Assembly: GCF_900113115.1 (NCBI RefSeq)
Contig: NZ_FOOF01000015.1
Span: 101,966-165,965 of the forward strand
From: Duganella sp. CF458
GTDB taxonomy: Bacteria > Pseudomonadota > Gammaproteobacteria > Burkholderiales > Burkholderiaceae_D
DNA length: 64,000 bases
Direction: 5' to 3'
Below the pieces are notes generated by a model. It had not been told where the DNA came from. It ran no database searches and was given only the letters and a program-made list of their open reading frames with translations. This document shows, piece after piece, positions 50,430 through 59,609 of this stretch (positions are counted from its first letter, which is position 1; the number at the start of each line of letters is the position of its first letter). Made by a program: the position numbers and the translations under genes.

Positions 50430-50655
50430 AACCGGCAACCTCCGCATCGCCTTCAAGGCGCACCAGCGTGATGCTCTGCGCCTTGCCCGGCTCGAATCGC
50501 AACGCCGTTCCCGGCGCGATATCGAGCCGCATGCCATATGCCTTCCAGCGCTCGAACTGCAGCGCCGAATCGACTTCGAAAAAGTGAAAATGGGAGCCGA
50601 CCTGGATAGGACGGTTCCCCTGGTTTGTTACGGTCAGTGTAGTGCGATCAGTCAT
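50407..50655 (-). CDS. Orphan urease beta-subunit (UreB)-like domain protein
   Basis: 82 aa from the ATG at 50655; a GTG at 50706 would add 17 residues. The sequence VTNQGNRPIQVGSHFHFFEV and ALQFERWKAYGMRLDIAPGT followed by ALRFEPGKAQSITLVRLEGD is plain urease beta. No ureA, ureC or accessory gene is near, and the product is short of the full UreB N-terminus. It is therefore either a relic or a co-opted beta-sandwich. The 3' end overlaps the acyltransferase gene by 23 nt. Confidence 0.8.
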   Translation of the reverse strand: MTDRTTLTVTNQGNRPIQVGSHFHFFEVDSALQFERWKAYGMRLDIAPGTALRFEPGKAQSITLVRLEGDAEVAGFSAGARR

Positions 50656-50748
50656 ATGACCTATATCTGCAAGACTCATGCCAGTAATTTCAAGTAATTC
50701 TCTCACTTTTTTTGCACCAGCATAAGGCGATGCACCACACCGGTGCGC

Positions 50749-52497
50749 TTATTCCTTCGGATACGGGCCCTTGCCGCCGCTGGCGATGAATTCATCAATG
50801 CGCGCGTGCAGCACCGGCAGCGGCACCGAGCCCAGTTCCAGGATGGTGTCGTGGAAGGCGCGGATATCGAACTTGCCGCCCAAGGCCTGCTCCGCTTTCT
50901 TGCGCGCTTCGAAGATCGCCATCTCCCCCAGATAATAGGACAGCGCCTGGCCCGGCCAGGAAATATAGCGGTCCACTTCGGTCATCACTTCGTGCGAAGA
51001 CAGCGCCGTATTCTCCATCAGGTACTTCTGCGCCTGTTCCCGGGTCCAGCCTTTGGCGTGCACGCCGGTGTCCACCACCAGGCGCGATGCGCGCCAGGCC
51101 TGGTAGCTCAACATGCCGAACACTTCATACGGCGTCTCATAGATGCCCATCTCGGTGCCCAGGCGTTCCGAATACAGTGCCCAGCCTTCGCCATAAGCGG
51201 AGATGTAGGCATTGCGGAAGGCCGGGCGGCCCTTCTGTTCCAGCGCGATCGGCATCTGGAACGCGTGGCCCGGTGCCGATTCATGCAGGGTCAGCGCCGG
51301 CAGCGAATACAGCGGACGGGCCGGCAGGTTGTAGGTGTTGACCCAGTAACCGCCCGGGCCGCCGCGGCCGGAGGTGTAAAACGGCGCAATCTCCGGCGCC
51401 ACCGGGATGATGGCGAAGCGGCTGCGCGGCAGGCGGCCGAAGTAGTCGGCCACCTTGCCATCGAACTTCTTGGCGATCCATGCAGCGCGCATCAGCAGTT
51501 CTTCCGGCGTCTTGGCGTAGAACTGCGGATCGGTGCGCAGGAATTGCAGGAAGGCCGGCAGGTCGCCCTTGAAGCCAACCTGCTGCATCACTTCCAGCAT
51601 CTCGGCGCGGATCTTGGCCATCTCGTCCAGGCCGATCCGGTGGATCTGGTCGGCGCTCAAGTTGGTGGTGGTGAATTCGACGATCTTCGACTGGTAATAC
51701 GCTTTGCCGTCCGGGTAGCTTTCGGCCGCCAGCGTCTCCTTGGCCTTCGGCACGTACTCCTCGCGCATGAATTTGAGCAGTTCGGCGTGGGCCGGAATCA
51801 CCTTCTCGCGGATCGCCTTCAAGCCCTCGGCTTTCAGCGCTTCCTGCTCCGCGGCCGGAATCACGTTCGGCATTTCCTTGAACGGCTTGAAGAACACCAC
51901 CTCTTCCGGCTTGGCTTCGGTGACCGAGGTGATCGACTTGTCGCGGCCCTCCAGGGTGATCTTCGGCGGCGTGAAGCCACGTACCAGGCCGGCCCGCATA
52001 TTGGTGATCTCTTCGCCGAAGTAGCGCGGCACGTCGTTCAATTGCGCCACGTAGTTGCGGTAGTCTTCAGCAGTGCGGAACGATTTGCGCGCTTCGCCGG
52101 CCAGGTTGCCCCAGAACGAAGAGTCCGCGTTCAGCGGCTTTTCGTATTCGCGGAAACGCTGGTTATCCAGCAGCGCCGCGACCTGCGCACGGTACACCTG
52201 GTAGTTGATGCGCTCCTTGTTCGAAAGCTGTTCGGGCTTGATGCTTTCGAGTTGGCGCAGCGTCTCTTCCCATTTCTTTTGGCGCTCCAATTGCACCGCC
52301 AGGCTGACGTTCGGCAGGCGGCTCTCGACACCGCGCACGTCGTCCTCATCGTCCTCCAATCGCTGCTGCAGGCGCCATTTCCATTCCGCCTTGTGGATGG
52401 CGGTGAAACGGGCGTCGGCACTACCGGGTTTGGCTGCTGCAAAGGATGGAGAACTGAAGGCTGCTGCGATGGCGAGTGCTGCGACAATCTGTTTCAT
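50749..52497 (-). CDS. DUF885 family secreted metallopeptidase-like protein
   Basis: 582 aa from the ATG at 52497 (GGGAG before it); signal peptide about 1-20. DUF885 proteins resemble M3/M32-type helical metallopeptidases. Here the zinc motif is HESAPGH, with a downstream Glu in YGEGWALYSERLG, characteristic of the family. Expected in the periplasm or as a lipoprotein-less secreted enzyme, acting on peptides. Monocistronic. Confidence 0.93.
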   Translation of the reverse strand: MKQIVAALAIAAAFSSPSFAAAKPGSADARFTAIHKAEWKWRLQQRLEDDEDDVRGVESRLPNVSLAVQLERQKKWEETLRQLESIKPEQLSNKERINYQVYRAQVAALLDNQRFREYEKPLNADSSFWGNLAGEARKSFRTAEDYRNYVAQLNDVPRYFGEEITNMRAGLVRGFTPPKITLEGRDKSITSVTEAKPEEVVFFKPFKEMPNVIPAAEQEALKAEGLKAIREKVIPAHAELLKFMREEYVPKAKETLAAESYPDGKAYYQSKIVEFTTTNLSADQIHRIGLDEMAKIRAEMLEVMQQVGFKGDLPAFLQFLRTDPQFYAKTPEELLMRAAWIAKKFDGKVADYFGRLPRSRFAIIPVAPEIAPFYTSGRGGPGGYWVNTYNLPARPLYSLPALTLHESAPGHAFQMPIALEQKGRPAFRNAYISAYGEGWALYSERLGTEMGIYETPYEVFGMLSYQAWRASRLVVDTGVHAKGWTREQAQKYLMENTALSSHEVMTEVDRYISWPGQALSYYLGEMAIFEARKKAEQALGGKFDIRAFHDTILELGSVPLPVLHARIDEFIASGGKGPYPKE

Positions 52498-52608
52498 GGT
52501 GCTCCCGGAGCTCAGGTTGGTAACGGTTCCGGGAGTGTACCTTACGGCCAAAGGCCCGGCGGCGTCAATGACTGGATTGTGCCGGAACGTATCAGGCCGC
52601 GTGCGGAT

Positions 52609-53715
52609 TCAACCGAAGCGCCGGCGCCGCAGCAGCATGACCGCCAGCAACCCGGCTAACAGCGCGATCACGCCGCCGGCACCCAGTACCGCGCCGCGAT
52701 AGGCTTGCCACAGCGACGGCGGCTTGAACAGGATTGTCGCGCCTTTGAGCGGCGACGGATCGATGTTCCAGCGTTCCAGCTGGCGCCAGTCGTACAGGCT
52801 TTGCACCGGCCCGACAGGTACCTTGGTCAATGTGCCGCCGGCGGGCTGCCCGCCTTCCATCAGGGCCAGCGCGCGCTCGCCCAGTTCACGGCCGGATTGC
52901 TGCAGGTTGCGCACGGCACCGCCGACGGCGCCCTCGCCCACCACGCTGTCGAACAGCGAAAACACCGGCACGTTCGCGGCACGCATCGTGTCGCGCGCGG
53001 CATCAATGGTGGGCTGTGAATAGCCATCGCGGTCGCGGTTGAACATGCCGGCTACCACCACGGTGTCCGGCGTCAGGTTGCCGATATAGCGCATCTGCTC
53101 GGCCCAGCTCATATTCTGCAGGAACTCGACCTGCAGTTTGCGCAGCCAGGGCGCCACGTCGACCTCGGCCTGGCGCTGGAAGGCACGGTCGGCGTCGCTG
53201 ACACCGCCAGGTATCACGATGCGCCGCGTGCGCGGCATGAGCTGGGTGATCTCGTTGACGGTGGCGCCAAGGTCCGGGACGATTGAGTAGAGGAAGACCG
53301 GGCGCTTGCTGCTCGCCAGTTGCACGGTCGACGGCTGGCTGTCGGTCAGCAGCGGTGCCTCCGGCGCGAGGTCGGCCAGCTCGCGCAAGGCGAAATTCAG
53401 TGCCGGCTGCTGCAACGCCACCAGCATGTCGACCCGCCCGCCCCCATACTGCGCCACCAGCAAGGCGCGTCGTGCCGGTGTCACGATTTCGGCATTAGGC
53501 TGTTCCAGGTGCAGGAATTCGACATGGATATGTTCCAGCGGGATGCCGCTTTCACGCAGGCGCTGCACGAAAGCATCGGTGACCCGGTCGATCCCGGGTC
53601 GCCCCGGGCTGTATGAATTGAGCAACAGGACGTGAGCGCCAGCGCCGTGCGCAGCCAGCGCCCAAACGGCGAGTAGCAAGCCCGCCCAGAATCGTTTGAA
53701 GGATATGCCGCCCAT
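52609..53715 (-). CDS. ABC-type substrate-binding-like sensor protein with C-terminal membrane helix
   Basis: 368 aa. After a signal/anchor (about 5-25) comes a periplasmic type-1 binding fold of the ABC_sub_bind family (HVLLLNSYSPGRPGIDRVTD; TVVVAGMFNRDRDGYSQPTI; GREL GERALALMEGG). A final membrane helix (GAVLGAGGVIALLAGLLAVM) ends in LLRRRRFG. In related proteins this helix leads to a histidine kinase or GGDEF domain, but here the protein stops right after the cytoplasmic arginines, so the output domain is absent. It may act with another kinase or be a truncation. Confidence 0.8.
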   Translation of the reverse strand: MGGISFKRFWAGLLLAVWALAAHGAGAHVLLLNSYSPGRPGIDRVTDAFVQRLRESGIPLEHIHVEFLHLEQPNAEIVTPARRALLVAQYGGGRVDMLVALQQPALNFALRELADLAPEAPLLTDSQPSTVQLASSKRPVFLYSIVPDLGATVNEITQLMPRTRRIVIPGGVSDADRAFQRQAEVDVAPWLRKLQVEFLQNMSWAEQMRYIGNLTPDTVVVAGMFNRDRDGYSQPTIDAARDTMRAANVPVFSLFDSVVGEGAVGGAVRNLQQSGRELGERALALMEGGQPAGGTLTKVPVGPVQSLYDWRQLERWNIDPSPLKGATILFKPPSLWQAYRGAVLGAGGVIALLAGLLAVMLLRRRRFG

Positions 53716-53743
53716 GTAGCTGCGATGATACCCAATCCCGCGA

Positions 53744-55372
53744 CTACTGCAACTTTTTGTCGGCGATATCGATGCTGAGGAAAACTTCCCCGTTCAGCGT
53801 TTGCAGCAAATCGGACTGGCGCAGGCGATCCATCACCGGTCCTTTGACCTCGGCCAGGTGGAAGCCGATGCCGCGGCGCGCCAGGCTCGTGTTCAGTTCG
53901 GAAAGCGCAAACAGCGCCGAAGTATCGATCGAACTGACCGCCGTCATCACCAGCACCAGGTGGCGCGCCGTTGGGTGGCTGCGTAATTCGTCCTCGATGC
54001 GTTCCTGCACCGCTTCCACGTTGCCGAAGAACAGGTTGGCATCGATCCGCAGGGCCAGCAGTCCAGGCCGCGTTTCGGCCGGATAGCGTTCGATATTGCG
54101 GAAATGCTCGCTGCCGGCAATGCGCCCCAGCACCGCGATATGGGGCCGGCTGGCGCGCCAGATCAAGGTACCCATCGACAGTGCCACACCCACCAGCACG
54201 CCCGCTTCCACACCCAGCGCCACCACCCCGGCGGCGCTAGCAAACCAGGCCAGCGCATCGCCGCGGTCATAGCGCCATGCGGTGCGCAAAGTACCCAGTT
54301 CCAGCATGCCGAGCACCGCGACGATGATGGTTGCAGCCAGCACCGGCATCGGCAGCAGGGCCAGCCAGCCGGTCGGCGCCACCAGCGCGAGGGCCAGTAA
54401 AGCAGCGGTAATGATACTGGCCAGAGGCGTTTGCGCCCCTGCCGCGAAATTCACCGCGGAGCGCGACATGCTGCCGGTGACCGGAAAAGCGCCGGACACC
54501 ATGCTGGCCACATTGGCCGCGCCCAAACCGATCAATTCATGATTGCTCACCAGTTTCTCGTTGCGCTTCAACGCCAGCGACTGCGCTGCCGACATGCTCA
54601 TGATGAAGATCACGAAGCCGACCAGCAGGCCCGGTTGCACCAGTTGCTGCCAGTGCGCTGGCGACAGGGCCAGATTCAGTTGCGGCAGGCCGCTAGGCAC
54701 CTGGCCGGTGGTTTTCACACCCATCGCCTCCAGCCCGAGGGCCTGGACCAGGACCAGGCCGAGCATCACGACCAGCATTGGCGCCAGGCGCGTCGCCATA
54801 TCGGCGCCCGCCGGTTTCATGCCGAGCGCGCGCAGCATGCGCGCCAGGTGACTGCGCGACAGCACCAGCAACAGCACGGAACCAAGACCCAAGGCAGCGC
54901 TCGGACCGTGCCAGTGCGGCAGCTCAGCGCCCAGCAAGGGCTTGAGCTGGCCCCACGCGATCACCAGCGCGGAACCGACTGTAAAGCCGCTCATCACAGG
55001 GCGCGAGAAGAAATTGGCTAGAAAGCCGAGCCGCAGCAAGCCGCACAACAGCAGGACGGCGCCGGCCACCAGGGCAAGTTGCGCCGCCAGCACGGAGTAC
55101 AGACCGGAACCGGCGGTCGCCATCGGCCCGATGATGGCCGCGGTCATCAACGATACGATCGCCATCGGGCCCACCGACTGCGTCATGCTGGTGCCGAACA
55201 CCGCGTAAACAATAGGCGGAAGGATGCTGGCGTAAATGCCCGTCACCGGCGGCAAGCCGGCCACCAGCGCATACGCCATGCCTTGCGGGATCATCATCAT
55301 CGCCACCACGATGCCCGCACTGATATCTCCCGGCAGCATCGCGCGCCGGTAGTTTCGCAGCCAGGCCAGCAT
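53744..55372 (-). CDS. SulP-family anion transporter with STAS domain
   Basis: 542 aa. The transmembrane part (about 1-400, with 12-14 helices) carries the SulP signature (GIVVAMMMIPQGMAYALVAG and PPVTGIYASILPPIVYAVFG). A C-terminal STAS domain follows from about 430 to the end (RIDANLFFGNVEAVQERIED; SSIDTSALFALSELNTSL). It moves sulphate, bicarbonate or another anion; the specific ion is not predictable. The start overlaps the stop of tetR by 1 nt, so the two form an operon. Confidence 0.94.
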   Translation of the reverse strand: MLAWLRNYRRAMLPGDISAGIVVAMMMIPQGMAYALVAGLPPVTGIYASILPPIVYAVFGTSMTQSVGPMAIVSLMTAAIIGPMATAGSGLYSVLAAQLALVAGAVLLLCGLLRLGFLANFFSRPVMSGFTVGSALVIAWGQLKPLLGAELPHWHGPSAALGLGSVLLLVLSRSHLARMLRALGMKPAGADMATRLAPMLVVMLGLVLVQALGLEAMGVKTTGQVPSGLPQLNLALSPAHWQQLVQPGLLVGFVIFIMSMSAAQSLALKRNEKLVSNHELIGLGAANVASMVSGAFPVTGSMSRSAVNFAAGAQTPLASIITAALLALALVAPTGWLALLPMPVLAATIIVAVLGMLELGTLRTAWRYDRGDALAWFASAAGVVALGVEAGVLVGVALSMGTLIWRASRPHIAVLGRIAGSEHFRNIERYPAETRPGLLALRIDANLFFGNVEAVQERIEDELRSHPTARHLVLVMTAVSSIDTSALFALSELNTSLARRGIGFHLAEVKGPVMDRLRQSDLLQTLNGEVFLSIDIADKKLQ

Positions 55373-55941
55373 CAGCGTGCCTGTTCCAGCGAAGACAGCA
55401 CCGCTGCCAGTATCTCGTCGGACTGCTTTTTATCGGCCACCGAGCGGGCCAGCACCAGTCCGCCGACCATGGCGGCATAGGTGGCAATGGCATCCTGCCT
55501 GGCCTGCGCCGGCTCGCCAGGCAGCGCCTGCGCCAGCGCGTCAATCTGCGCCTGGAAGCTGTCGTCCATCGCTTGCCGCACTTCCGGTCCTACACGCGAA
55601 ACATCGGGGCCGAGCGATGCCAGCGCACACCCCTTGCCAGGGTTGTCGCGATGCTTGGCAGTCAGGTACATATGGGCCAGTGCGGAGCGCGGATTAGCCG
55701 GCTGTTCGGCCAGCAGCTCGCTCCAGCGCTTGGCGGAATTTTCCATCGCTTTGCCGAAAGCCTCGGCCAGTAAGTCTTCCTTGGAGGCGAAATGGCCGTA
55801 AAAGCCGCCATGCGTGAGTCCGGCGCTTTTCATCAGGTCGGCCACGCCGATGCCGTCATAACCCTTTTCCCGGAATAGCCGGGATGCCGTTTCAACAATG
55901 CGTTCGCGGTTCTGGGCCGCTTGTTCCCTGCTGACACGCAT
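55372..55941 (-). CDS. TetR-family transcriptional regulator
   Basis: 189 aa; the N-terminal HTH (ENRERIVETASRLFREKGYD; GVADLMKSAGLTHGGFYGHF) is standard TetR/AcrR, with the YGHF variant of the DNA-recognition helix. The ligand domain is of the AefR/YxaF-like type. Co-transcribed with the SulP gene, which it probably controls. A 14-bp perfect palindrome lies 50 bp upstream. Confidence 0.93.
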   Translation of the reverse strand: MRVSREQAAQNRERIVETASRLFREKGYDGIGVADLMKSAGLTHGGFYGHFASKEDLLAEAFGKAMENSAKRWSELLAEQPANPRSALAHMYLTAKHRDNPGKGCALASLGPDVSRVGPEVRQAMDDSFQAQIDALAQALPGEPAQARQDAIATYAAMVGGLVLARSVADKKQSDEILAAVLSSLEQAR

Positions 55942-55990
55942 GATCTTCTCCTTGATTATTTTTATTATGGATGTAATATATCACACGTGG

Positions 55991-56004
55991 ATGACGATCG
56001 TCAT
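55991..56004. promoter_or_regulatory. Palindrome upstream of tetR-sulP
   Basis: ATGACGATCGTCAT is perfectly self-complementary (14 bp), 50 bp before the tetR ATG in a 111-bp AT-rich gap. It is a good candidate operator for the TetR protein. Confidence 0.45.
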
Positions 56005-56052
56005 TTATCTATCGTGCTTTGCGGCGGCTTGCGAGAGTGAGTCGCCGCCTTT

Positions 56053-57501
56053 TTAGCGTGCCATGGCCAATTCGACGCAATTGCGCCCTGCCCGCTTGGC
56101 GCGGTGCAGTGCGGCCTCGAGCCGCGTTACCAGTTCGGTGGCGCCTTCGTCGGGGGCGAGCTGGGCCACGCTGAAGCTGGCGGTGACGGTGTCCCCGCCC
56201 GGCAGTTCGGTGGCGGCAATCGTCTCGCGCAGCTCTTCGGCCAGCTTGTAGGCATCGATCGCCACGGTATGCGTGGCGACGACCATGAATTGTTCGCCGC
56301 GCATGCGCGCCATGGTGTCCGAACTGCGCAGACGGGACTGGATCATCGCGGCCAGTACCGACAAGGCGCGGTCGCCTGTCGTATAGCCGTGCAACTCGTT
56401 GATGGTGCGGAAGCTATCGAGGTCAAAAGCGATCACCGCCAGCGGCACGCCATAGCGGCGCGCGCGCCGGATTTCGCTATCCAGCACCTGCTCGCCCTGG
56501 CGCCGGTTGGACACGCCGGTCAAGCCGTCAAATGGCGTAATCTGCGTGATCTCCAGCCCCAGTGCATTGTTCTGGTGGCGCAGGTCGCTCATGACCATGC
56601 CAAAGCTGATCAGTTGCGCAGCAGAGCCGAAGCAACTGAAATGTTCCCGGCTCATGATCAACGGGCGGTCGAACAGCATGCTGATGGCGCCCAGCAGCGG
56701 ACCGCCAGGCTCGCCGCGCAGCGGGAACGCCAGCAACATATGCACGCCCTGTTCTTCCAGCATTGCCGCCAGCTCCGGATCGCCCGCTTTGGATGGCGCG
56801 TCGAGCAGCACCAGTTCCCCGCGCCGTATAGGCGCTTCCAGCAATGCTTCGCGCCCGCCCAGCACTTCCTTGATGTCGAGGTCGATACGGCCATCCTGCG
56901 ACACCAGCCGCAGCGCGCCCTCATCGACCGCCTGTAGCAACGCCGCATGGCAAATGCCGGGATAGCTGCACAGCGCATTGCAAATGCGGGCGCCCATCCG
57001 TTCCATTTCTTCCGAACCGTAGAGTGCACGCTGCAAGCTGCGCTGGATCGATAGCAAGTCGTTCAGGTCCGCCTCCAGGTCCAGCAGGTGCTGCTGGGCC
57101 GACGCTTTGGTGTTGGCGGCCGGAGCCAATAGCTCGGTCACGGCTTCACACATGTCTTTCGGGGTGATCGGCGTAATGCGGTAAGCCAGCGGCCCCTGCG
57201 CCATCAGTTCGGCCATGGTCGAGGACCGCGTGTAGGGACAAAGGACCAGAACCGGCGCCCCGGCGCGGCTGCGCACCAGTGCCGCCAGCTCATTGCCAGC
57301 CGTCATGTCGGGGCCATCGAGATCGATCACGAGCAGGGAGATCTTGTTATGCGTCATCGCATAACGTGCGCTGGCAATGCTGTCCGCAGTCAGCAAACGA
57401 TCGAACGACTCAGCGCAGGCAGCTACGAACTCCTGGCTTCGCGTGGGATCGGGATGGAAGAAAAGGCCGGTGCGATGACGACGGCCAGCAGCGTTAGCCA
57501 T
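56053..57501 (-). CDS. GGDEF-domain protein with degenerate signature
   Basis: 482 aa. An N-terminal atypical receiver-like domain (LLVIDLDGPD near 60) and a central GAF-like region precede a GGDEF domain (PFDGLTGVSNRRQGEQVLDS). The active-site signature is MRGEQF in place of GGDEF/GGEEF, so the first Gly and the last acidic residue are lost. The metal-binding FDLDSF and the RR in SEIRRARRYG are kept. Diguanylate cyclase activity is doubtful; a cyclic-di-GMP or GTP-sensing role is possible. No signal peptide. Divergent from the SDR-Ku genes. Confidence 0.85.
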   Translation of the reverse strand: MANAAGRRHRTGLFFHPDPTRSQEFVAACAESFDRLLTADSIASARYAMTHNKISLLVIDLDGPDMTAGNELAALVRSRAGAPVLVLCPYTRSSTMAELMAQGPLAYRITPITPKDMCEAVTELLAPAANTKASAQQHLLDLEADLNDLLSIQRSLQRALYGSEEMERMGARICNALCSYPGICHAALLQAVDEGALRLVSQDGRIDLDIKEVLGGREALLEAPIRRGELVLLDAPSKAGDPELAAMLEEQGVHMLLAFPLRGEPGGPLLGAISMLFDRPLIMSREHFSCFGSAAQLISFGMVMSDLRHQNNALGLEITQITPFDGLTGVSNRRQGEQVLDSEIRRARRYGVPLAVIAFDLDSFRTINELHGYTTGDRALSVLAAMIQSRLRSSDTMARMRGEQFMVVATHTVAIDAYKLAEELRETIAATELPGGDTVTASFSVAQLAPDEGATELVTRLEAALHRAKRAGRNCVELAMAR

Positions 57502-57614
57502 ATGGGCTAGTTTGCCACAAGTTCACTCCAGACAACATCCCTATTATGTGAGGGAGCGCACGGTTAGCAACGTTGCCGGGGCGAATACTGGACTTCCGAG
57601 CACAGGAGGAAGCC

Positions 57615-58598
57615 ATGTCGAATTCGCAGCAAAAGACGGGTGCGGGCAGCGAGCAGCGCACCGTCCAGCAAGAGCAGGACCAGCGCGACGCGGCCAAGCC
57701 AAAGGCTGAGGAAAACAAGCAACCGGCCCAGACCGGGACGCACGCTTTCCCGGCACCGCCGCTGCCTGAACAGCACCTGGAAAAGCCCGGCCTTGAACAG
57801 CAGTTGCAATTGAAGCCGCAATTCATGGCGCCAGATTATTGCGGCAGCGGAAAGCTTGCGGGCATGGCGGCGGTCATTACCGGCGGCGATTCCGGCATCG
57901 GCCGCGCAGTAGCCGTGCTGTATGCCCGCGAAGGTGCCGATGTTGCGCTGGTCTATCTCGCCGATGAGCAGGAAGATGCCGCAGAGACCAAGAAATATAT
58001 CGAGGCCGAGGGCCAGCGCTGCATCTTGATTCCCGGCGACGTGCGCGATCCAGCTTTCTGCCGCCATGCTATCGATGAGGTGCTGCGCGCTTTCGGCAAG
58101 ATCGACATCCTGGTCAACAACGCCGCCTTCCAGGAACACGCCGACTCGCTGGAAGACCTGTCGGAAGAGCGCTTCGACCTGACCATGAAGACCAACATCT
58201 ACGGATACTTCCACATGGCCAAGGCTGCGTTGCCGCATATGCAGCGCGGCAGTTCGATCCTGAATACCGGCTCGGTGGTGGGTTTGCGCGGCTCGAAAAA
58301 ACTGCTGGATTACTCCACAACCAAGGGTGCCATCCATGCATTCACGATGTCGCTGGCTTCCAACCTGCTGGAGAAAGGCATCCGCGTGAACGCGGTGGCC
58401 CCCGGTCCTGTCTGGACACCCCTGAACCCGGCCGACCAGTCGCCCGACAAGATCAAGGAGTTCGGCTCGCAAACGGATATGCACCGCCCAGCGCAGCCCG
58501 AAGAAATCTCGCCGGCCTTCGTATTCCTGGCGGCGCCCTCGTGCGCCAGCTACATCACCGGCATCGTGTTGCCGATTACCGGCAGCGTTGGAGAATAA
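57615..58598 (+). CDS. Short-chain dehydrogenase/reductase (YghA/GsiB-like stress SDR)
   Basis: 327 aa; CAGGAGG precedes the ATG at 57615. A hydrophilic 85-residue N-terminal extension (rich in Gln, Lys, Glu, Pro) leads to a classical SDR with AAVITGGDSGIGRAVAVLYA, NNAAF and YSTTKGAIHAF (catalytic Tyr and Lys). This extended type is often found in stationary-phase or osmotic-stress loci. It stops 2 nt before the Ku start, so the two are translated from one message. Confidence 0.92.
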   Translation: MSNSQQKTGAGSEQRTVQQEQDQRDAAKPKAEENKQPAQTGTHAFPAPPLPEQHLEKPGLEQQLQLKPQFMAPDYCGSGKLAGMAAVITGGDSGIGRAVAVLYAREGADVALVYLADEQEDAAETKKYIEAEGQRCILIPGDVRDPAFCRHAIDEVLRAFGKIDILVNNAAFQEHADSLEDLSEERFDLTMKTNIYGYFHMAKAALPHMQRGSSILNTGSVVGLRGSKKLLDYSTTKGAIHAFTMSLASNLLEKGIRVNAVAPGPVWTPLNPADQSPDKIKEFGSQTDMHRPAQPEEISPAFVFLAAPSCASYITGIVLPITGSVGE

Positions 58599-58600
58599 AG

Positions 58601-59608
58601 ATGGCACGAGCACTCTGGAAAGGCGCGATCAGCTTCGGCCTGGTCCACATCCCGGTGGAATTGCACAAGGCGGTGGAATCGCACGACCTGGACCTGACCA
58701 TGCTGGACAAGCGGGACTTCTCGCCGATCGGCTTCAAGCGCTATAACAAGGGCAGCGGCAAGGAAGTCACTTGGGACAATATCGTCAAAGGCTACCAATA
58801 CTCGGACGGCGAGTACGTGGTATTAAGCGACGAGGACTTGCGGCTGGCGAATCCGAAAGCGACGCAGACCATCGACATCATGGCCTTCGTCGATGCCGAC
58901 TCGGTGCCGCTGACGTTTTACGAAACACCATACTACCTCTCGCCGGGCCGCGGCGGCGACAAAGTCTATGCCCTGCTGCGCGAAACGCTGCACAAGGCTG
59001 GCCGGATCGCGATTGCGACGGTGGTGATCCGCACACGGCAGCACTTATGCGCGCTGGTTTCCGTCGGCGACGGCATCATCATGAATACGCTGCGGTATGC
59101 GACCGAGATCCGCAATCCGGAAGACCTGAAGCTGCCGGGCCATTCCGGACTCACCGACAAAGAGCTGAAAATGGCCCTGTCGCTGGTAGAGGAAATGAGC
59201 GAGAAGTGGAATCCCAAGGAATACCACGACACCTATCGCGAGGACGTGCTCAAGCTGGTAGAGAAGAAAGTAAAGGCCGGCCAGACCCACACCATCACTG
59301 CGCCTTCCGACGAATCGCCGGTACCGAAGGCCAGCAACGTGGTTGACCTGGTGGCGCTGCTTAAACAAAGCCTGGGCTCCAAAGGCAAGGCCGCAGCAGC
59401 CGAAGAGCCGGAAGAAGACGAGGAAGAAGCTGAACCACGCGCACCGCGCGCACGCCGCAGTACCGGCGCAGGTTCCACCAAGAGCCGCACCAGTTCGTCA
59501 CGCTCGACCGCATCTTCCGCCAAAACTGCAAGCAAACCGGCAGCGAAGCGCGCCAGCGCGGCAAAGTCCACGACAAAATCCACCAGTACGCGCCGCAAGG
59601 CCGCCTAG
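58601..59608 (+). CDS. ku: Ku protein of bacterial NHEJ
   Basis: 335 aa; the ATG at 58601 starts MARALWKGAISFGLVHIPVE, the standard bacterial Ku N-terminus. The core forms a homodimeric ring on DNA ends (SFGLVHIPVELHKAVESHDL; FAYETPYYL-type FYETPYYLSPGRGGDKVYAL). The last 75 residues are Lys/Ala/Ser/Arg-rich (KSRTSSSRSTASSAKTASKP), like the basic tail that modulates DNA binding in other Ku proteins. It recruits LigD, encoded convergently 1 nt away. Confidence 0.96.
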   Translation: MARALWKGAISFGLVHIPVELHKAVESHDLDLTMLDKRDFSPIGFKRYNKGSGKEVTWDNIVKGYQYSDGEYVVLSDEDLRLANPKATQTIDIMAFVDADSVPLTFYETPYYLSPGRGGDKVYALLRETLHKAGRIAIATVVIRTRQHLCALVSVGDGIIMNTLRYATEIRNPEDLKLPGHSGLTDKELKMALSLVEEMSEKWNPKEYHDTYREDVLKLVEKKVKAGQTHTITAPSDESPVPKASNVVDLVALLKQSLGSKGKAAAAEEPEEDEEEAEPRAPRARRSTGAGSTKSRTSSSRSTASSAKTASKPAAKRASAAKSTTKSTSTRRKAA

Positions 59609-59609
59609 T

